From Corallococcus sp. AS-1-6 (GTDB taxonomy: Bacteria; Myxococcota; Myxococcia; Myxococcales; Myxococcaceae), in NCBI RefSeq assembly GCF_020037015.1, contig NZ_JAIQDE010000002.1:434001-498000 (forward strand): a DNA stretch of 64,000 bases, in the 5' to 3' direction. Below the pieces are notes generated by a model. It did not search any database, was not told the origin of the DNA, and worked only from the letters and a program-made list of their open reading frames with translations. Both the position numbers and the translations under genes were made by a program. Positions within the stretch are counted from its first letter, which is position 1; each line of letters starts with the position of its first letter. This document shows positions 50,992 to 61,708 of this stretch, piece by piece.

Positions 50992-51798
50992 ATGCGCGGT
51001 CTGTCCAGGTGGGGGTTCACGGCGGCGGTGGTGGGACTCATGGGGTCCACGCTGGCGCATGCCCAGGAGCCCACCGGCGCGGCGTTCGGCCCGGGTGAGC
51101 AGGCCCAGTACCGGGTGCGCTACCTGGGGCTGACGGCCGGCACGGCGACGGTGACGGTGGGCGCGCCCATGACGCAGTGGGGCCAGAGCGTGTGGCCCAT
51201 CGTGTCCACGGCGAAGTCGGACGACCTGGTGGGCGTCTATCCCATCAAGAGCCGCTTCGTGACGTACTGGGACGCGGGCGCCCGGCGGGTGACGGGCAGC
51301 GACCTGCACTCGGAGGAGAACCGCAAGCGCCGCCGCCAGCGCATCCAGTTGTCGGCGGACGGGGCGGGCGCGAAGGTCATCAAGCAGAAGGAGAGCGACC
51401 CGCCGCGCGAGTCCGAGCACACGCTGCCCGAGGGCACCCTGGACGTGGCGGGCGCGACGTTCGCGCTGCGCGGCCAGGAGCTGGTGGTGGGCCGCTCCTA
51501 TGCGTACCCGGTGTTCACCGGCAGCAAGCAGTTCACCATGAGCGCCACGGTGGAGGGCCGCGAGACGGTGACGACGCCCGCGGGGGCGCGGGACGCCTGG
51601 CGCGTGCGCGTGCACACCGACTTCGGCGGCAAGCTGGAATCCAAGCGCGACATGGTGGCGTACCTCAGCGCGGATGCGCATCAGGTGCCGGTGCGAATCG
51701 AAGCGGACTTCGCGCTGGGCACCGTCGTGGCGGAGCTGACGGACTACAAGCCGGGCCGCGTGGTGGCGGTGGCCCGGGCGGACAACTCGGGCGACTGA
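50992..51798 (+). CDS. Exported DUF3108-family protein
   Basis: 268 residues with a signal peptide (AAVVGLMGSTLAHAQ). DUF3108 pattern: EQAQYRVRYLGLTAGTATVT, the central VYPIKSRFVTYWDA, basic YxxE-type segment (HSEENRKRRRQRI) and C-terminal LESKRDMVAYLSADAHQVPV. The fold is likely a lipocalin-like or LolA-like barrel that binds hydrophobic ligands; this is inference. AAGGGAG lies upstream of the ATG. It forms a plus-strand group with the genes at 51834 and 53545, the last of which is a second DUF3108. Confidence 0.85.
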   Translation: MRGLSRWGFTAAVVGLMGSTLAHAQEPTGAAFGPGEQAQYRVRYLGLTAGTATVTVGAPMTQWGQSVWPIVSTAKSDDLVGVYPIKSRFVTYWDAGARRVTGSDLHSEENRKRRRQRIQLSADGAGAKVIKQKESDPPRESEHTLPEGTLDVAGATFALRGQELVVGRSYAYPVFTGSKQFTMSATVEGRETVTTPAGARDAWRVRVHTDFGGKLESKRDMVAYLSADAHQVPVRIEADFALGTVVAELTDYKPGRVVAVARADNSGD

Positions 51799-51833
51799 GC
51801 AGGTCGTCCGCCAACCAGGGGAAGGCAGGGGGC

Positions 51834-53519
51834 ATGGGCGTGGGTTGGGCATGGGCAGTGGCGGCGGCGCTTTCCGCCGCGCCGGGCGGCGTGCAGGTCG
51901 TGTCGCCGCTGGTGAAGGTGCGGCCGGACGCGACGCCGAAGGGCGCGAAGGAGGCCCGCCTCAGCGCGGCCCGGGGTGAATGCGAGGGCACGCAGTTGGT
52001 GCTCCCCCAGGGCGTGACGCGCGTGACGATGAAGCCCCTGGCCCTCAAGGGGCCGGGCGCGCCGCTCACCGCGGACGCATGGCGCGAGGCCTACCTGGAC
52101 GTGAAGACGCCCTCCAACGGCGAGGGCAGGCCGGGCCTGTGGCCCGACGCGCTGGTGCCCCTGTCGGCGCCCGCCAATCCCAGACATCCGACGGTCGTCT
52201 ACGTGGAGGTCTGCGTCCCGGCGAAGCAGGCCCCGGGCACCTATACGGGGGTCCTGAGCGCGGCGGTGGACGGGAAGGAGCTGCCGGCCGTTCCCTTCAG
52301 CGTGGAGGTGCAGCCCTTCGGCATCCCCGCGACGTCGTCCCTGCCCAACAGCTTCGGCATCTCGCTGTACAGCATCGCGAAGGGGCACGGCCTCCCGGCG
52401 GAGTCGCCGGAGGCGAAGGCGCTCCTGCGCGAGTACGGCAAGGCGCTGCTGGAGCACCGCGTGAGCGCGCACGGCATGGGCATGGACCCGCCGCCGGTGA
52501 AGTTCCAGGACGGCCGCGCGGTGCTGGACTGGACCGCGTACGACGCGGAGATGACGCCCTTCCTGGACGGGAGCGTGCTGCCCTCCGGCGCGCGCTTCAC
52601 CACGGCGGACGTGCGTGACAACCGCAAGGCCTCCACGGACGCGGAGAAGTCCGCGTACTACCGCGCCTTCCAGAAGCACTTCGCGGACAAGGGCTGGAAG
52701 GCGCAGCTCTTCTTCTACGCCAAGGACGAACCGAAGCCCGCGGACTTCCCGCTGGTGAAGGCGCAGTCCCAGCGCGTGCGCGACGCGGGGGCGGACATCC
52801 CGGTGCTCGTCACCACGGCGTTGAACCCGGCGCTGCTGGGCTCCGTGGACATCCTCACGCCCATCATCAACTGCTTCTACCCGCGCGAGGGGCCCCAGAC
52901 GTGCCACAACGTGGCCAACGCCGCGACCGCGCGCGCGCGGCTGACGTCGCGCGCGAAGGTGTGGTGGTACCAGAGCTGTATGTCCCATGGCTGCACGGGC
53001 GGCCCGCCCGGGGACAAGGCGCTGGACAAGGCGTACAGCGACTGGGCCTCGTACATGGTGGACCACCCCGCCCCGCTCAACCGCGCCATGGGCCCGCTGG
53101 CCTTCGAGAGCGGCGTGGACGGCGAGCTCTATTTCGACACCGTGTTCGCCTACAACACGAAGAAGGATGTCTGGGCGGACCTCTTCGAGTTCGGCGGCAA
53201 CGGCGACGGCACCCTCTTCTACCCGGGCACGCCCGCGAAGCTGGGCGGCACGGAGCACCAACCCGTGGTGTCCCTGCGGCTGAAACACATCCGTGACGGC
53301 CTGGAGGACTACGAATACCTGCGCCTGCTCACGTCGCTGGGCGACGGCGCCTTCGCGAAGACGGCGGCGAAGCGGCTGGCGAAGTCCGGGTACGAAATCT
53401 CCCGGGACCCGGCGGAGTGGGAAGCGGTGCGCAAGGAAATGACCGAGCGCATCGTGAAGCGGCAATCGGCTGAACAAGCGAAGCGCTCCGGACGTCGGAC
53501 TTCCGGGGGAACCCCGTAG
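51834..53519 (+). CDS. Exported DUF4091 protein, glycoside-hydrolase-like
   Basis: 561 residues; ATG at 51834 with AGGGGG upstream. A short signal-like N-terminus (VGWAWAVAAALSAAPGG) precedes a beta-sandwich domain (about 20-165), then a probable TIM-barrel region, and the DUF4091 hallmark near the C-terminus (LRLKHIRDGLEDYEYLRLL). Aromatic/acidic patches such as FFYAKDEPKPADFP and WWYQSCMSHGCTGG may form the sugar site. Family members are found next to polysaccharide genes and are presumed glycosidases; the substrate is unknown. The last 20 residues are a charged tail (RSGRRTSGGTP). Confidence 0.85.
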   Translation: MGVGWAWAVAAALSAAPGGVQVVSPLVKVRPDATPKGAKEARLSAARGECEGTQLVLPQGVTRVTMKPLALKGPGAPLTADAWREAYLDVKTPSNGEGRPGLWPDALVPLSAPANPRHPTVVYVEVCVPAKQAPGTYTGVLSAAVDGKELPAVPFSVEVQPFGIPATSSLPNSFGISLYSIAKGHGLPAESPEAKALLREYGKALLEHRVSAHGMGMDPPPVKFQDGRAVLDWTAYDAEMTPFLDGSVLPSGARFTTADVRDNRKASTDAEKSAYYRAFQKHFADKGWKAQLFFYAKDEPKPADFPLVKAQSQRVRDAGADIPVLVTTALNPALLGSVDILTPIINCFYPREGPQTCHNVANAATARARLTSRAKVWWYQSCMSHGCTGGPPGDKALDKAYSDWASYMVDHPAPLNRAMGPLAFESGVDGELYFDTVFAYNTKKDVWADLFEFGGNGDGTLFYPGTPAKLGGTEHQPVVSLRLKHIRDGLEDYEYLRLLTSLGDGAFAKTAAKRLAKSGYEISRDPAEWEAVRKEMTERIVKRQSAEQAKRSGRRTSGGTP

Positions 53520-53544
53520 TCACTCCCCCCTGGGAGGAAGCAGA

Positions 53545-54525
53545 ATGAAACCCATGCGCACCCTCGTCGCGGCCTGCCTCGCCTTCAGCGCCCTTGGCGC
53601 CATCCCGGGTCAGGCCCAGGAGGCCCAGCCCCGCCCGTTCAACCTCCTGAGCCCCGCCAGGCTCCCGGCGCCGGCGGATCCCGCCGACCCGGCGAAGCCC
53701 GCGGCGACTCCCGAGAACACCGGCGACGCGTCCTCCACCCCGGCCCCCGACGAGCCCGTCGTCGCGGTGAAGCCGTGTGAGCAGGGCCTGCCGGTGCTGC
53801 GCACGCCGCTGGCCTTCAAGCCCGGGGAGCTGCTCGAGTTCGACATGGACGCCATGGGCGCGAAGGCGGGCAAGCTCACCATGCGCGTGCAGCGCCCCGC
53901 CAACGGCTCGCTGCCGGTGGTGGTGGAGGCGCAGACGAACACGCTCTTCTCCAAGGTGCGCCGGGTGCGCGGCAGCGCGACCAGCTACCTGAACCCCAAG
54001 ACGCTGCGCCCCTCGCGCTACAGCGAGGAGGCCGTGGAGAACGAGCAGCGCCGCAAGGTGAACGTGGACTTCGGCGCGCAGGACAAGAGCGTCAAGGTGG
54101 ACTACCAGATTGGAGACCGCCCCAAGGGCCACTTCGACTACGCCTACGACAAGGACGGCCTGGACGTCGCGGGCGCCATCTACCTCATCCGCCAGTTGCC
54201 CCTGAAGAAGGACCTGCCGGTGTGCTTCGACGTGTACGGCATCCGCCGCATGTGGCGCATGACGGCCACCGTGGTGGAGCGCGAGCACGTGTCGCTGCCC
54301 CTGGGCGAGTTCGACGCCTGGCACCTGGCCGGCACCGCCGTGCGCCTGGACCGGCCGTCGCAGACGCGCGACGTGCACGTGTGGATCACCGACGACGACC
54401 GCCGCCTCCCGCTGGCCGCCGTGGGCGCCATCGACCTGGGCGCGGTGCGGCTGACGCTGTCCGGCGTGAAGCGCCCCGGTGAGAAGCCCCTGGAGGCGCA
54501 GGGCAAGGAAGACCTCAAGTGGTGA
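53545..54525 (+). CDS. Exported DUF3108-family protein with Pro-rich N-terminal linker
   Basis: 326 residues. Signal peptide (TLVAACLAFSALGAIPGQA), then about 60 residues of Pro/Ala linker, then a DUF3108 domain (LAFKPGELLEFDMDAMGAKA, SYLNPKTLRPSRYSEEAVEN, KGHFDYAYDKDGLDVAGAIY, HVWITDDDRRLPLAAVGAID). Paralogous to 50992-51798 by pattern. It starts 25 bases after the DUF4091 stop with GGGAGGA upstream, so it is in the same operon. A hairpin follows the stop. Confidence 0.85.
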   Translation: MKPMRTLVAACLAFSALGAIPGQAQEAQPRPFNLLSPARLPAPADPADPAKPAATPENTGDASSTPAPDEPVVAVKPCEQGLPVLRTPLAFKPGELLEFDMDAMGAKAGKLTMRVQRPANGSLPVVVEAQTNTLFSKVRRVRGSATSYLNPKTLRPSRYSEEAVENEQRRKVNVDFGAQDKSVKVDYQIGDRPKGHFDYAYDKDGLDVAGAIYLIRQLPLKKDLPVCFDVYGIRRMWRMTATVVEREHVSLPLGEFDAWHLAGTAVRLDRPSQTRDVHVWITDDDRRLPLAAVGAIDLGAVRLTLSGVKRPGEKPLEAQGKEDLKW

Positions 54526-54547
54526 TGCGCGGTTGAGACTCCGCGCC

Positions 54548-54575
54548 GGGAGGCGCGCTCGGTGCGCGTCCTCCC
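54548..54575. terminator. Hairpin between convergent genes
   Basis: GGGAGGCGCGC (54548-54558) pairs with GCGCG-T-CCTCCC (54564-54575), giving an 11-bp stem with one bulge and a 5-base loop. No T-tract. It lies between the stops at 54525 (plus) and 54596 (minus). Confidence 0.5.
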
Positions 54576-54595
54576 GCGCGAGGGAGCGCCCGGCC

Positions 54596-54946
54596 TCAGC
54601 CGTGGCGGATCATCCCGGCGGCCTGCGACAGGCGGCGGCGCAGTTGCGTCACCACCTCGTTCAGGTCCTCCAGGCGCTGGAGCACGTGCAGGTTCTCGCC
54701 CGCGTTCATCAGGGCGACCGGCGTCAGCGTCTCGCGGTGGAGGGCCAGGAGCAGGTCGTAGAAGTGCGCCTGCACGTCGCCCAGGGCATCCAGGCCTTCG
54801 CGGAGGTCGTCCTCTACGAAGTCCAGGAGGACGGTGGCGTCCTCACGCGCAGGCAGCGTCCGGGCCAGACGCTCCACCGCCCCGCGGACGGGGTCGGTAC
54901 GGCGCAACATCGCGGGGGTGGCGAGGGCTGCGACGGGAGGGGCCAT
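54596..54946 (-). CDS. Small helical protein of unknown function
   Basis: 116 residues from ATG at 54946 (MAPPVAALATPAMLRRTD). It is almost all helix, with heptad-like Leu spacing (VLLDFVEDDLREGLDALGDV, FYDLLLALHRETLTPVALMN, LQRLEDLNEVVTQLRRRLSQ), suggesting a helical bundle or coiled-coil dimer. There is no signal peptide or catalytic motif, and I do not recognise the family. Its promoter must lie in or next to the 120-bp repeat array immediately upstream. Confidence 0.65.
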   Translation of the reverse strand: MAPPVAALATPAMLRRTDPVRGAVERLARTLPAREDATVLLDFVEDDLREGLDALGDVQAHFYDLLLALHRETLTPVALMNAGENLHVLQRLEDLNEVVTQLRRRLSQAAGMIRHG

Positions 54947-54990
54947 GCCTAGGACGCTACAGGCCCGTAGCGTCCGGTCAATTTTCCCAA

Positions 54991-55335
54991 CCCCCGCCCG
55001 CCGGTGCGAAGGGCCGCCCCGCCAGAGGCGCAGGTCGCGAACCTGTCCGACTGTCGGACAGGTTCTCGCCATGCCGGGCCGGCAGGTGCAGCCCATGTGG
55101 TCTGGCCTTCCCCGTGGCCGCCGGGGCGAAGGGCCGCCCCGCCAGAGGCGCAGGTCGCGAACCTGTCCGACTGTCGGACAGGTTCTCGCCAAGCCGGGCC
55201 GGCAGGTGCAGCCCTTGAGGTCTGGCCTTCCCCCCGCCCGCCGGTGCGGAGGGCCACCCCGCCAGAGGTACGCGTCGCGGACCTGTCCGACTGTCGGACA
55301 GGTTCTCGCCAAGCCGGGCCGGCAGGAGGAGCCCA
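54991..55335. repeat. Array of three 120-bp tandem repeats, each with a 25-base palindrome
   Basis: Units begin at 54991, 55111 and 55231 and align base for base at exactly 120-bp spacing; the third is truncated after about 105 bases. Each unit has a palindrome with arms AACCTGTCCGAC and GTCGGACAGGTT around a central T: 55040-55064, 55160-55184, and 55280-55304, where one end base differs. Flanks are also shared (GGGCCGCCCCGCCAGAGG, TTCTCGCCAAGCCGGGCCGG, TCTGGCCTTCCCC). The region is non-coding: the frames give the same short peptide on both strands because of the palindrome. It could be a binding-site array, a REP-like element or structured RNA. Confidence 0.9.
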
Positions 55336-55389
55336 GGACGCATGGCGCCGCGCCCATCACGGGCAGGGAGCGGCGGCGCGGGGCCCCCT

Positions 55390-56802
55390 TCAGCGCGCGG
55401 GCCCCGCGGCACCGCCTGGCGCGGCCACGGGAGCCGTGGCGGGCGCGGCGTTGGCCGGGGCCGGGGTGGCCGGCAACGCGATGCCCGGCGAGGAATTGAG
55501 CGGCGCGGGCGTGCCCACCAACGGCGTGGGCGTGCTGGTGTTGAGCGGCGCGGGCGTGCCCACGATGGGCGAGGCCGGCGTGCCGGAGGACTGCGACAGC
55601 GGCGGCACCGTGGAGGGGATGCCCGGGCTCACCTGGGTGGTCCCCACGAAGGTGTTGAAGTCCGGCGCGGACACCTGCGGCGCGGTGAAGCCCCCCACGG
55701 ACACGCCCGCCACCGTCGGCGGCGTGGCGAACGTCCCCTGCCCCACCGTGGCCGTGGAGCCCGGCGACACGCCCGACACCACCGGGGGCGGATTGGTGGG
55801 CGCCGAGGGCGCGAACGAACCGCTGAATGTCTCAGGCCCCGCTGAAGGCAGCGCGGGCGCCGAGGGCAGGATGACCGTCGTCGTCCCGGCCGCGCCCGCC
55901 CCCCGGGACACCGCGCCGGTCGCCGGCCCCGCCGTGGTCGCGACGCCCGTTGTCCCCGCCGTGCCGCTGCCTCCCGTGCCCTGCGAGAAGCGCGGCGCGG
56001 GCATGGGCGCCACCGCCGCCGGGAACGCCGTGGGCGACACCGGCGTCAATACCGCGAGCGACGAGGGCAGATCCCCCGTCGTGGGCACCACCTCCACCGA
56101 CGGCACCCGCGTCCCCTCCACCTCGATGGAGACGTTGTCGAAGAGGAACTGGATGAACCCGCGCGGCTCCGCTTGCGGCGGCAGGTTCCACACCACCACG
56201 ACCACCTCCGCGTCCCCGGGCCGCGCTTCGCGCAACAGCCGCTTCGTGTCGTCGTCCGCGTACGTGCCCGCGTCCAAGGCCGCCGCGTGCACCAGCGCCG
56301 AGTCCGTCAACAGCGCCCCGTTGCGCCACACGCTGCCAATGCCCCAGACGGCCATCGCCGCGTGCGCGCGCGTGGTGGCACGCCAGCCAATGCCTGTCTC
56401 ACCGTAGATGGGCGTGCCCATCAGCACCCCGCCCTCGATGAGGTGCGGCGGCGGTGGAGGGAGCGGCCCGGCGGGCGCTGGCGACATCGCCTGGGCTGGC
56501 GGGAAGCCCGCCTGCGTCAGCTCCACGCGGTACTCGGCGCCACCCACGCGCAGGCTCGCGGAGAGCCGCGCCTTGTCGCCGAAGGTCGCGCTCGACACCC
56601 CGACCCGGTCCTGCACGGAGAGCGATACCTGCCCCGTACCGCGCTCGGTCAGGTCACCGAATGGAAGCGAACCCTGGAAGAAGTAACCGTCCGGCTGCTC
56701 GGTCCTCGCGCTGGCCTCCCGGCCCTCGAACGTGACCCCTTCGCCCCCTGGCGCCGCCGCCAGGACACCGGACAGCAAGATGCTCGTGATTGGACCCGCC
56801 AT
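55390..56802 (-). CDS. Low-complexity exported protein of unknown function
   Basis: 470 residues; ATG preceded by GGGAGG. A signal-like N-terminus (GPITSILLSGVLAAAPGGEG) is followed by a beta-rich domain to about residue 245 (GQVSLSVQDRVGVSSATFGD, EVVVVVWNLPPQAEPRGFIQ). The last 220 residues are Pro/Ala/Thr/Ser/Gly-rich with an imperfect repeat (VGTPAPLNTS, VGTPAPLNSS). There is no MYXO-CTERM tail. The first half may be a surface domain and the second a wall-spanning stalk; both are inference. No family is recognised. It lies between the repeat array and the DUF507 gene. Confidence 0.75.
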   Translation of the reverse strand: MAGPITSILLSGVLAAAPGGEGVTFEGREASARTEQPDGYFFQGSLPFGDLTERGTGQVSLSVQDRVGVSSATFGDKARLSASLRVGGAEYRVELTQAGFPPAQAMSPAPAGPLPPPPPHLIEGGVLMGTPIYGETGIGWRATTRAHAAMAVWGIGSVWRNGALLTDSALVHAAALDAGTYADDDTKRLLREARPGDAEVVVVVWNLPPQAEPRGFIQFLFDNVSIEVEGTRVPSVEVVPTTGDLPSSLAVLTPVSPTAFPAAVAPMPAPRFSQGTGGSGTAGTTGVATTAGPATGAVSRGAGAAGTTTVILPSAPALPSAGPETFSGSFAPSAPTNPPPVVSGVSPGSTATVGQGTFATPPTVAGVSVGGFTAPQVSAPDFNTFVGTTQVSPGIPSTVPPLSQSSGTPASPIVGTPAPLNTSTPTPLVGTPAPLNSSPGIALPATPAPANAAPATAPVAAPGGAAGPAR

Positions 56803-56863
56803 CGACGCTGCCTCCCTTGAAGTTGAAGGTAGGCAGCGGAGCGGGCCGTGGCACGCCCCGGGA

Positions 56864-57382
56864 CTAAATCAGACCGCGGGCGCGGCGGATCTGCTCGACC
56901 GTCTTGTTGTACTCGATGTCGAAGGCGCTCGTGCCTTCCTGCAGGTGCTTCAGCCGCGAGCGGGCCTCCCGGTCGATCTCGTCGTCGACGTCCAGGTGCT
57001 TCTTCATGCCCTGGAACATCTTCTGACGCAGCACGTTGTCGGGGGAGTAGACCTCCTCGACGTTCCGGCTGATGAGGAGGAACTCAATCATCTGGTTGAT
57101 GACGTACTCGATGCCCTCGTCCCCCATCTTGAAGCCGCGCACGTCCGCCATCTCGCGCTTCACCTGGTTGAACTTGGAGTAGTCATATCCCCGACGCTCC
57201 AGGGCCTCGCGCGTCGCCTGGTTCACACGCTCTTCGTTGGCGAGGTACTCGCGCATGATGGCGGAGAGATCCATCTCGGCGTCGGCCACGCGCATCGGCT
57301 CCACCTCGATGTCCCCGTCCTGCATGAGCTGCTGAATGGCCTCGCGCGAGATGATCGGGATCACCTTCGGATACAGCCTCAT
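56864..57382 (-). CDS. DUF507-family protein
   Basis: 172 residues, two similar halves of the DUF507 type: MRLYPKVIPIISREAIQQLM, VEPMRVADAEMDLSAIMREY, then VIEFLL-like helices and LRQKMFQGMKKHLDVDDEID. It is highly charged, helical and cytoplasmic. Function of the family is unknown; it is widespread in deltaproteobacteria and related groups. It is followed by the gene at 55390 after a 61-base gap and preceded by a plausible promoter. Confidence 0.88.
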   Translation of the reverse strand: MRLYPKVIPIISREAIQQLMQDGDIEVEPMRVADAEMDLSAIMREYLANEERVNQATREALERRGYDYSKFNQVKREMADVRGFKMGDEGIEYVINQMIEFLLISRNVEEVYSPDNVLRQKMFQGMKKHLDVDDEIDREARSRLKHLQEGTSAFDIEYNKTVEQIRRARGLI

Positions 57383-57424
57383 GTCGGTCCCTCGTCCTCT
57401 TCAAACGTGCTCGGATCTTCAACC

Positions 57425-57454
57425 GCTATAAATCAGCGCCGAGCATGGTCGCAA
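57425..57454 (-). promoter_or_regulatory. Possible sigma-70-type promoter for the DUF507 gene
   Basis: On the minus strand TTGCGA (57449-57454) and TATAGC (57425-57430) are separated by 18 bases, in a locally A/T-richer stretch, 42 bases upstream of the ATG at 57382. Matches are 4 of 6 for each box. Evidence is pattern only. Confidence 0.4.
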
Positions 57455-57520
57455 TGAAAAACCCTAGGAACGTCGCGGGTTCCAGCGGCCAGTCCCCCCG
57501 GCGTCCGAAGCGGAACTTAA

Positions 57521-59461
57521 TCATGCCGCACCGGGTGGCGACCCTCCATCCGCTTTTTCATGCACGGGTTCGGAAGCGTCATCCAGGGACGCCTCGCGCA
57601 CGGGGTCCTCGGTGTCGTCCTCGGGGTCGCCATGAAGGCCCGCGTGGACGCGCTCGGCCATCGCCGGGCCCACGACCTCGGTCAGCTCCTCGATGCTGGC
57701 CTCCCCCACCCGCTTGAGGGAACCGAAGTGGCGCAGCAACATCTTCCGCCGGCCTTCGCCCACGCCGGGAATGTCCTCCAGCGCCGAGCGCAAGGAACTC
57801 TTGCGCATGGATTTGCCCTGGAAGGTGATGGCGAAGCGGTGGGCTTCGTCCCGCATGCGCGTGAGCATGAACATTTCCGCGGAGTTCTGCGGCAGGACGA
57901 TGGGGTCCTTGCGGCCCAGGACGAAGACGCGCTCCGGGCTCCTGGCGCTCTCCGCGTCCCGGTCGAAGACGTCCTGGTCGCGGCTCTTGGCCAGGCCCAC
58001 CACGTCCACGCCCTCCACGCCCAGGTCCTTCATGGCCGCGTGCGCGCTGGCGAGTTGGCCCTTGCCGCCGTCGATGACGAGCAGGTCCGGCAGGTCGTGG
58101 TCCTCCAGGCCGCGCTTGAGCCGGCGGGTGATGACCTCGTACATGCTGGCGAAGTCGTCCTGCTTCTCCACCGTCTTGATCTTGTATTTGCGGTAGCGCG
58201 ACTTGTCCGTCTCCCCGTCCGTCACGGCCACCTGGGACGCCACGATGGAGGAGCTCTGGAAGTGGGAGATGTCGTAGCACTCCATGCGGCGCGGGAAGTT
58301 GCGCAGGCCCAGCTTGGACTGGAGCCGTGACAGGACCGTGTCCGTTTCGTCCTTGGTGCGCTTTCGCTCCACGAACGCCTGCTCCGCGTTCTTCACCGCC
58401 ATGTTCACCAGCTCATGCTTCTCCCCGCGCTTGGGGACGAAGACGCGCACGCGCTCGCCCTTGCGCTCCGTGAGCAGGGCCTCCAGGCCGTCCGTGCCGT
58501 CGCCGGGCTCCAGGGGCAGGAGGACCTCCTCCGGCACGAAGCCGCCCTGGTCGTAGTAGAGGTTCACGAACGAGGCGAGCAGCTCGTCGTCCGGGAACTC
58601 CTGGCTGCCGAAGGGGAAGGCCTGGCCGCCGTTGAGCCGGCCCTGCCGCACGTGCAGCACGTAGAACAGGATGCGGTCGCCCTCGCGGTACAGGGCGAAC
58701 ACGTCCTGGTCCTTGAAGTCCGTGGTGGCCACCTTCTGGCGCTCCAGGCTGCGCTCGATGGCGAGCAACTGGTCGCGCACCCGCGCGGCCTCCTCGAACT
58801 TCAGCTCCATGGACGCGCGCTTCATCCGCGCGCGCAGCCCTTCGATGAGCTGCCCCGCCTTGCCCTCCAGGAACATGGCCACCTCGTCCACGCTCTTGCG
58901 GTAGTCCTCCGGGGGCACGGGGTGGACGCACGGGGCCGGGCACCGTCCAATCTGGTACAGCAGGCACGGCCGCTTGCGGTTGGCGAGCACGTGGTCCGTG
59001 CAGGTGCGCAGGCGGAAGAAGCGGTTGATGAGGCGCAGCGTTTCGCGGATGGCGCCCGCGCTGGAGTACGGGCCGAAGTAGCGCGCGCCGTCCTTCTCGT
59101 ACTTGCGCACCACCTCCAGCCGGGGGAACGGCTGGGTGCGGTCCAGGCGCAGGGAGATGAACTGCTTGTCGTCCTTGAGCAGGACGTTGAAGCGCGGCTT
59201 GTGCTTCTTGATCAGCTCGTTCTCGAGAAGGAGCGCCTCCTTCTCGTTGTGGACGAGCACCGTCTCCAGGTCGCCCAGCATCGTGTCCAGGAGCGACACG
59301 AAGACGCGGGTGTCTCCGGAGCGGTTGAAGTAGCTGCGCACGCGGCTGCGCAGGTTGATGGCCTTGCCCACGTAGATGATGGTCCCGCGCTTGTCCTTCA
59401 TCAGGTACACGCCGGGCTCGGTGGGCAGCGCGTCCAGCTTCTCCTGCAGCCGGATGTCCAT
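57521..59461 (-). CDS. uvrC: Excinuclease ABC subunit C
   Basis: 646 residues. GIY-YIG nuclease at 15-95 ([20 protein letters not shown]), a Cys motif ([16 protein letters not shown]), a UVR motif near 205-240 ([20 protein letters not shown]), the RNase H-like C-terminal nuclease ([35 protein letters not shown]) and a helix-hairpin-helix end ([20 protein letters not shown]). It makes both incisions around a lesion with UvrB. It lies 11 bases after uvrB. Confidence 0.97.
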   Translation of the reverse strand: MDIRLQEKLDALPTEPGVYLMKDKRGTIIYVGKAINLRSRVRSYFNRSGDTRVFVSLLDTMLGDLETVLVHNEKEALLLENELIKKHKPRFNVLLKDDKQFISLRLDRTQPFPRLEVVRKYEKDGARYFGPYSSAGAIRETLRLINRFFRLRTCTDHVLANRKRPCLLYQIGRCPAPCVHPVPPEDYRKSVDEVAMFLEGKAGQLIEGLRARMKRASMELKFEEAARVRDQLLAIERSLERQKVATTDFKDQDVFALYREGDRILFYVLHVRQGRLNGGQAFPFGSQEFPDDELLASFVNLYYDQGGFVPEEVLLPLEPGDGTDGLEALLTERKGERVRVFVPKRGEKHELVNMAVKNAEQAFVERKRTKDETDTVLSRLQSKLGLRNFPRRMECYDISHFQSSSIVASQVAVTDGETDKSRYRKYKIKTVEKQDDFASMYEVITRRLKRGLEDHDLPDLLVIDGGKGQLASAHAAMKDLGVEGVDVVGLAKSRDQDVFDRDAESARSPERVFVLGRKDPIVLPQNSAEMFMLTRMRDEAHRFAITFQGKSMRKSSLRSALEDIPGVGEGRRKMLLRHFGSLKRVGEASIEELTEVVGPAMAERVHAGLHGDPEDDTEDPVREASLDDASEPVHEKADGGSPPGAA

Positions 59462-59472
59462 GGCGAAGGCCC

Positions 59473-61629
<2,157 letters not shown>

Positions 61630-61662
61630 GGAGGACAGATCTAACATCCCCGCTGCCTGTGT

Positions 61663-61679
61663 ACTGAACCTTCGTGCAC
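61663..61679 (-). promoter_or_regulatory. Possible LexA-like box upstream of uvrB
   Basis: Minus strand GTGCACGAAG-GTTCAG-T, 34 bases upstream of the uvrB ATG. The GTTCAG core and part of the left half match the myxobacterial LexA motif that I recall (CTRHAMRYBYGTTCAGS), about 12 of 17 positions. Weak evidence. Confidence 0.3.
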
Positions 61680-61708
61680 GTCCGTCCGGCAAAGGACGGG
61701 GCGCCCCC

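Noticed and set aside
54991-55335. CRISPR array
   Set aside because: Whole 120-bp units repeat, with no alternating unique spacers, and no cas genes are in the window.
54962-55360. A repeat-containing protein in the tandem array
   Set aside because: Both strands and several frames give the same short motif because of the palindrome. No start with a ribosome site, and copies are not better conserved at codon level.
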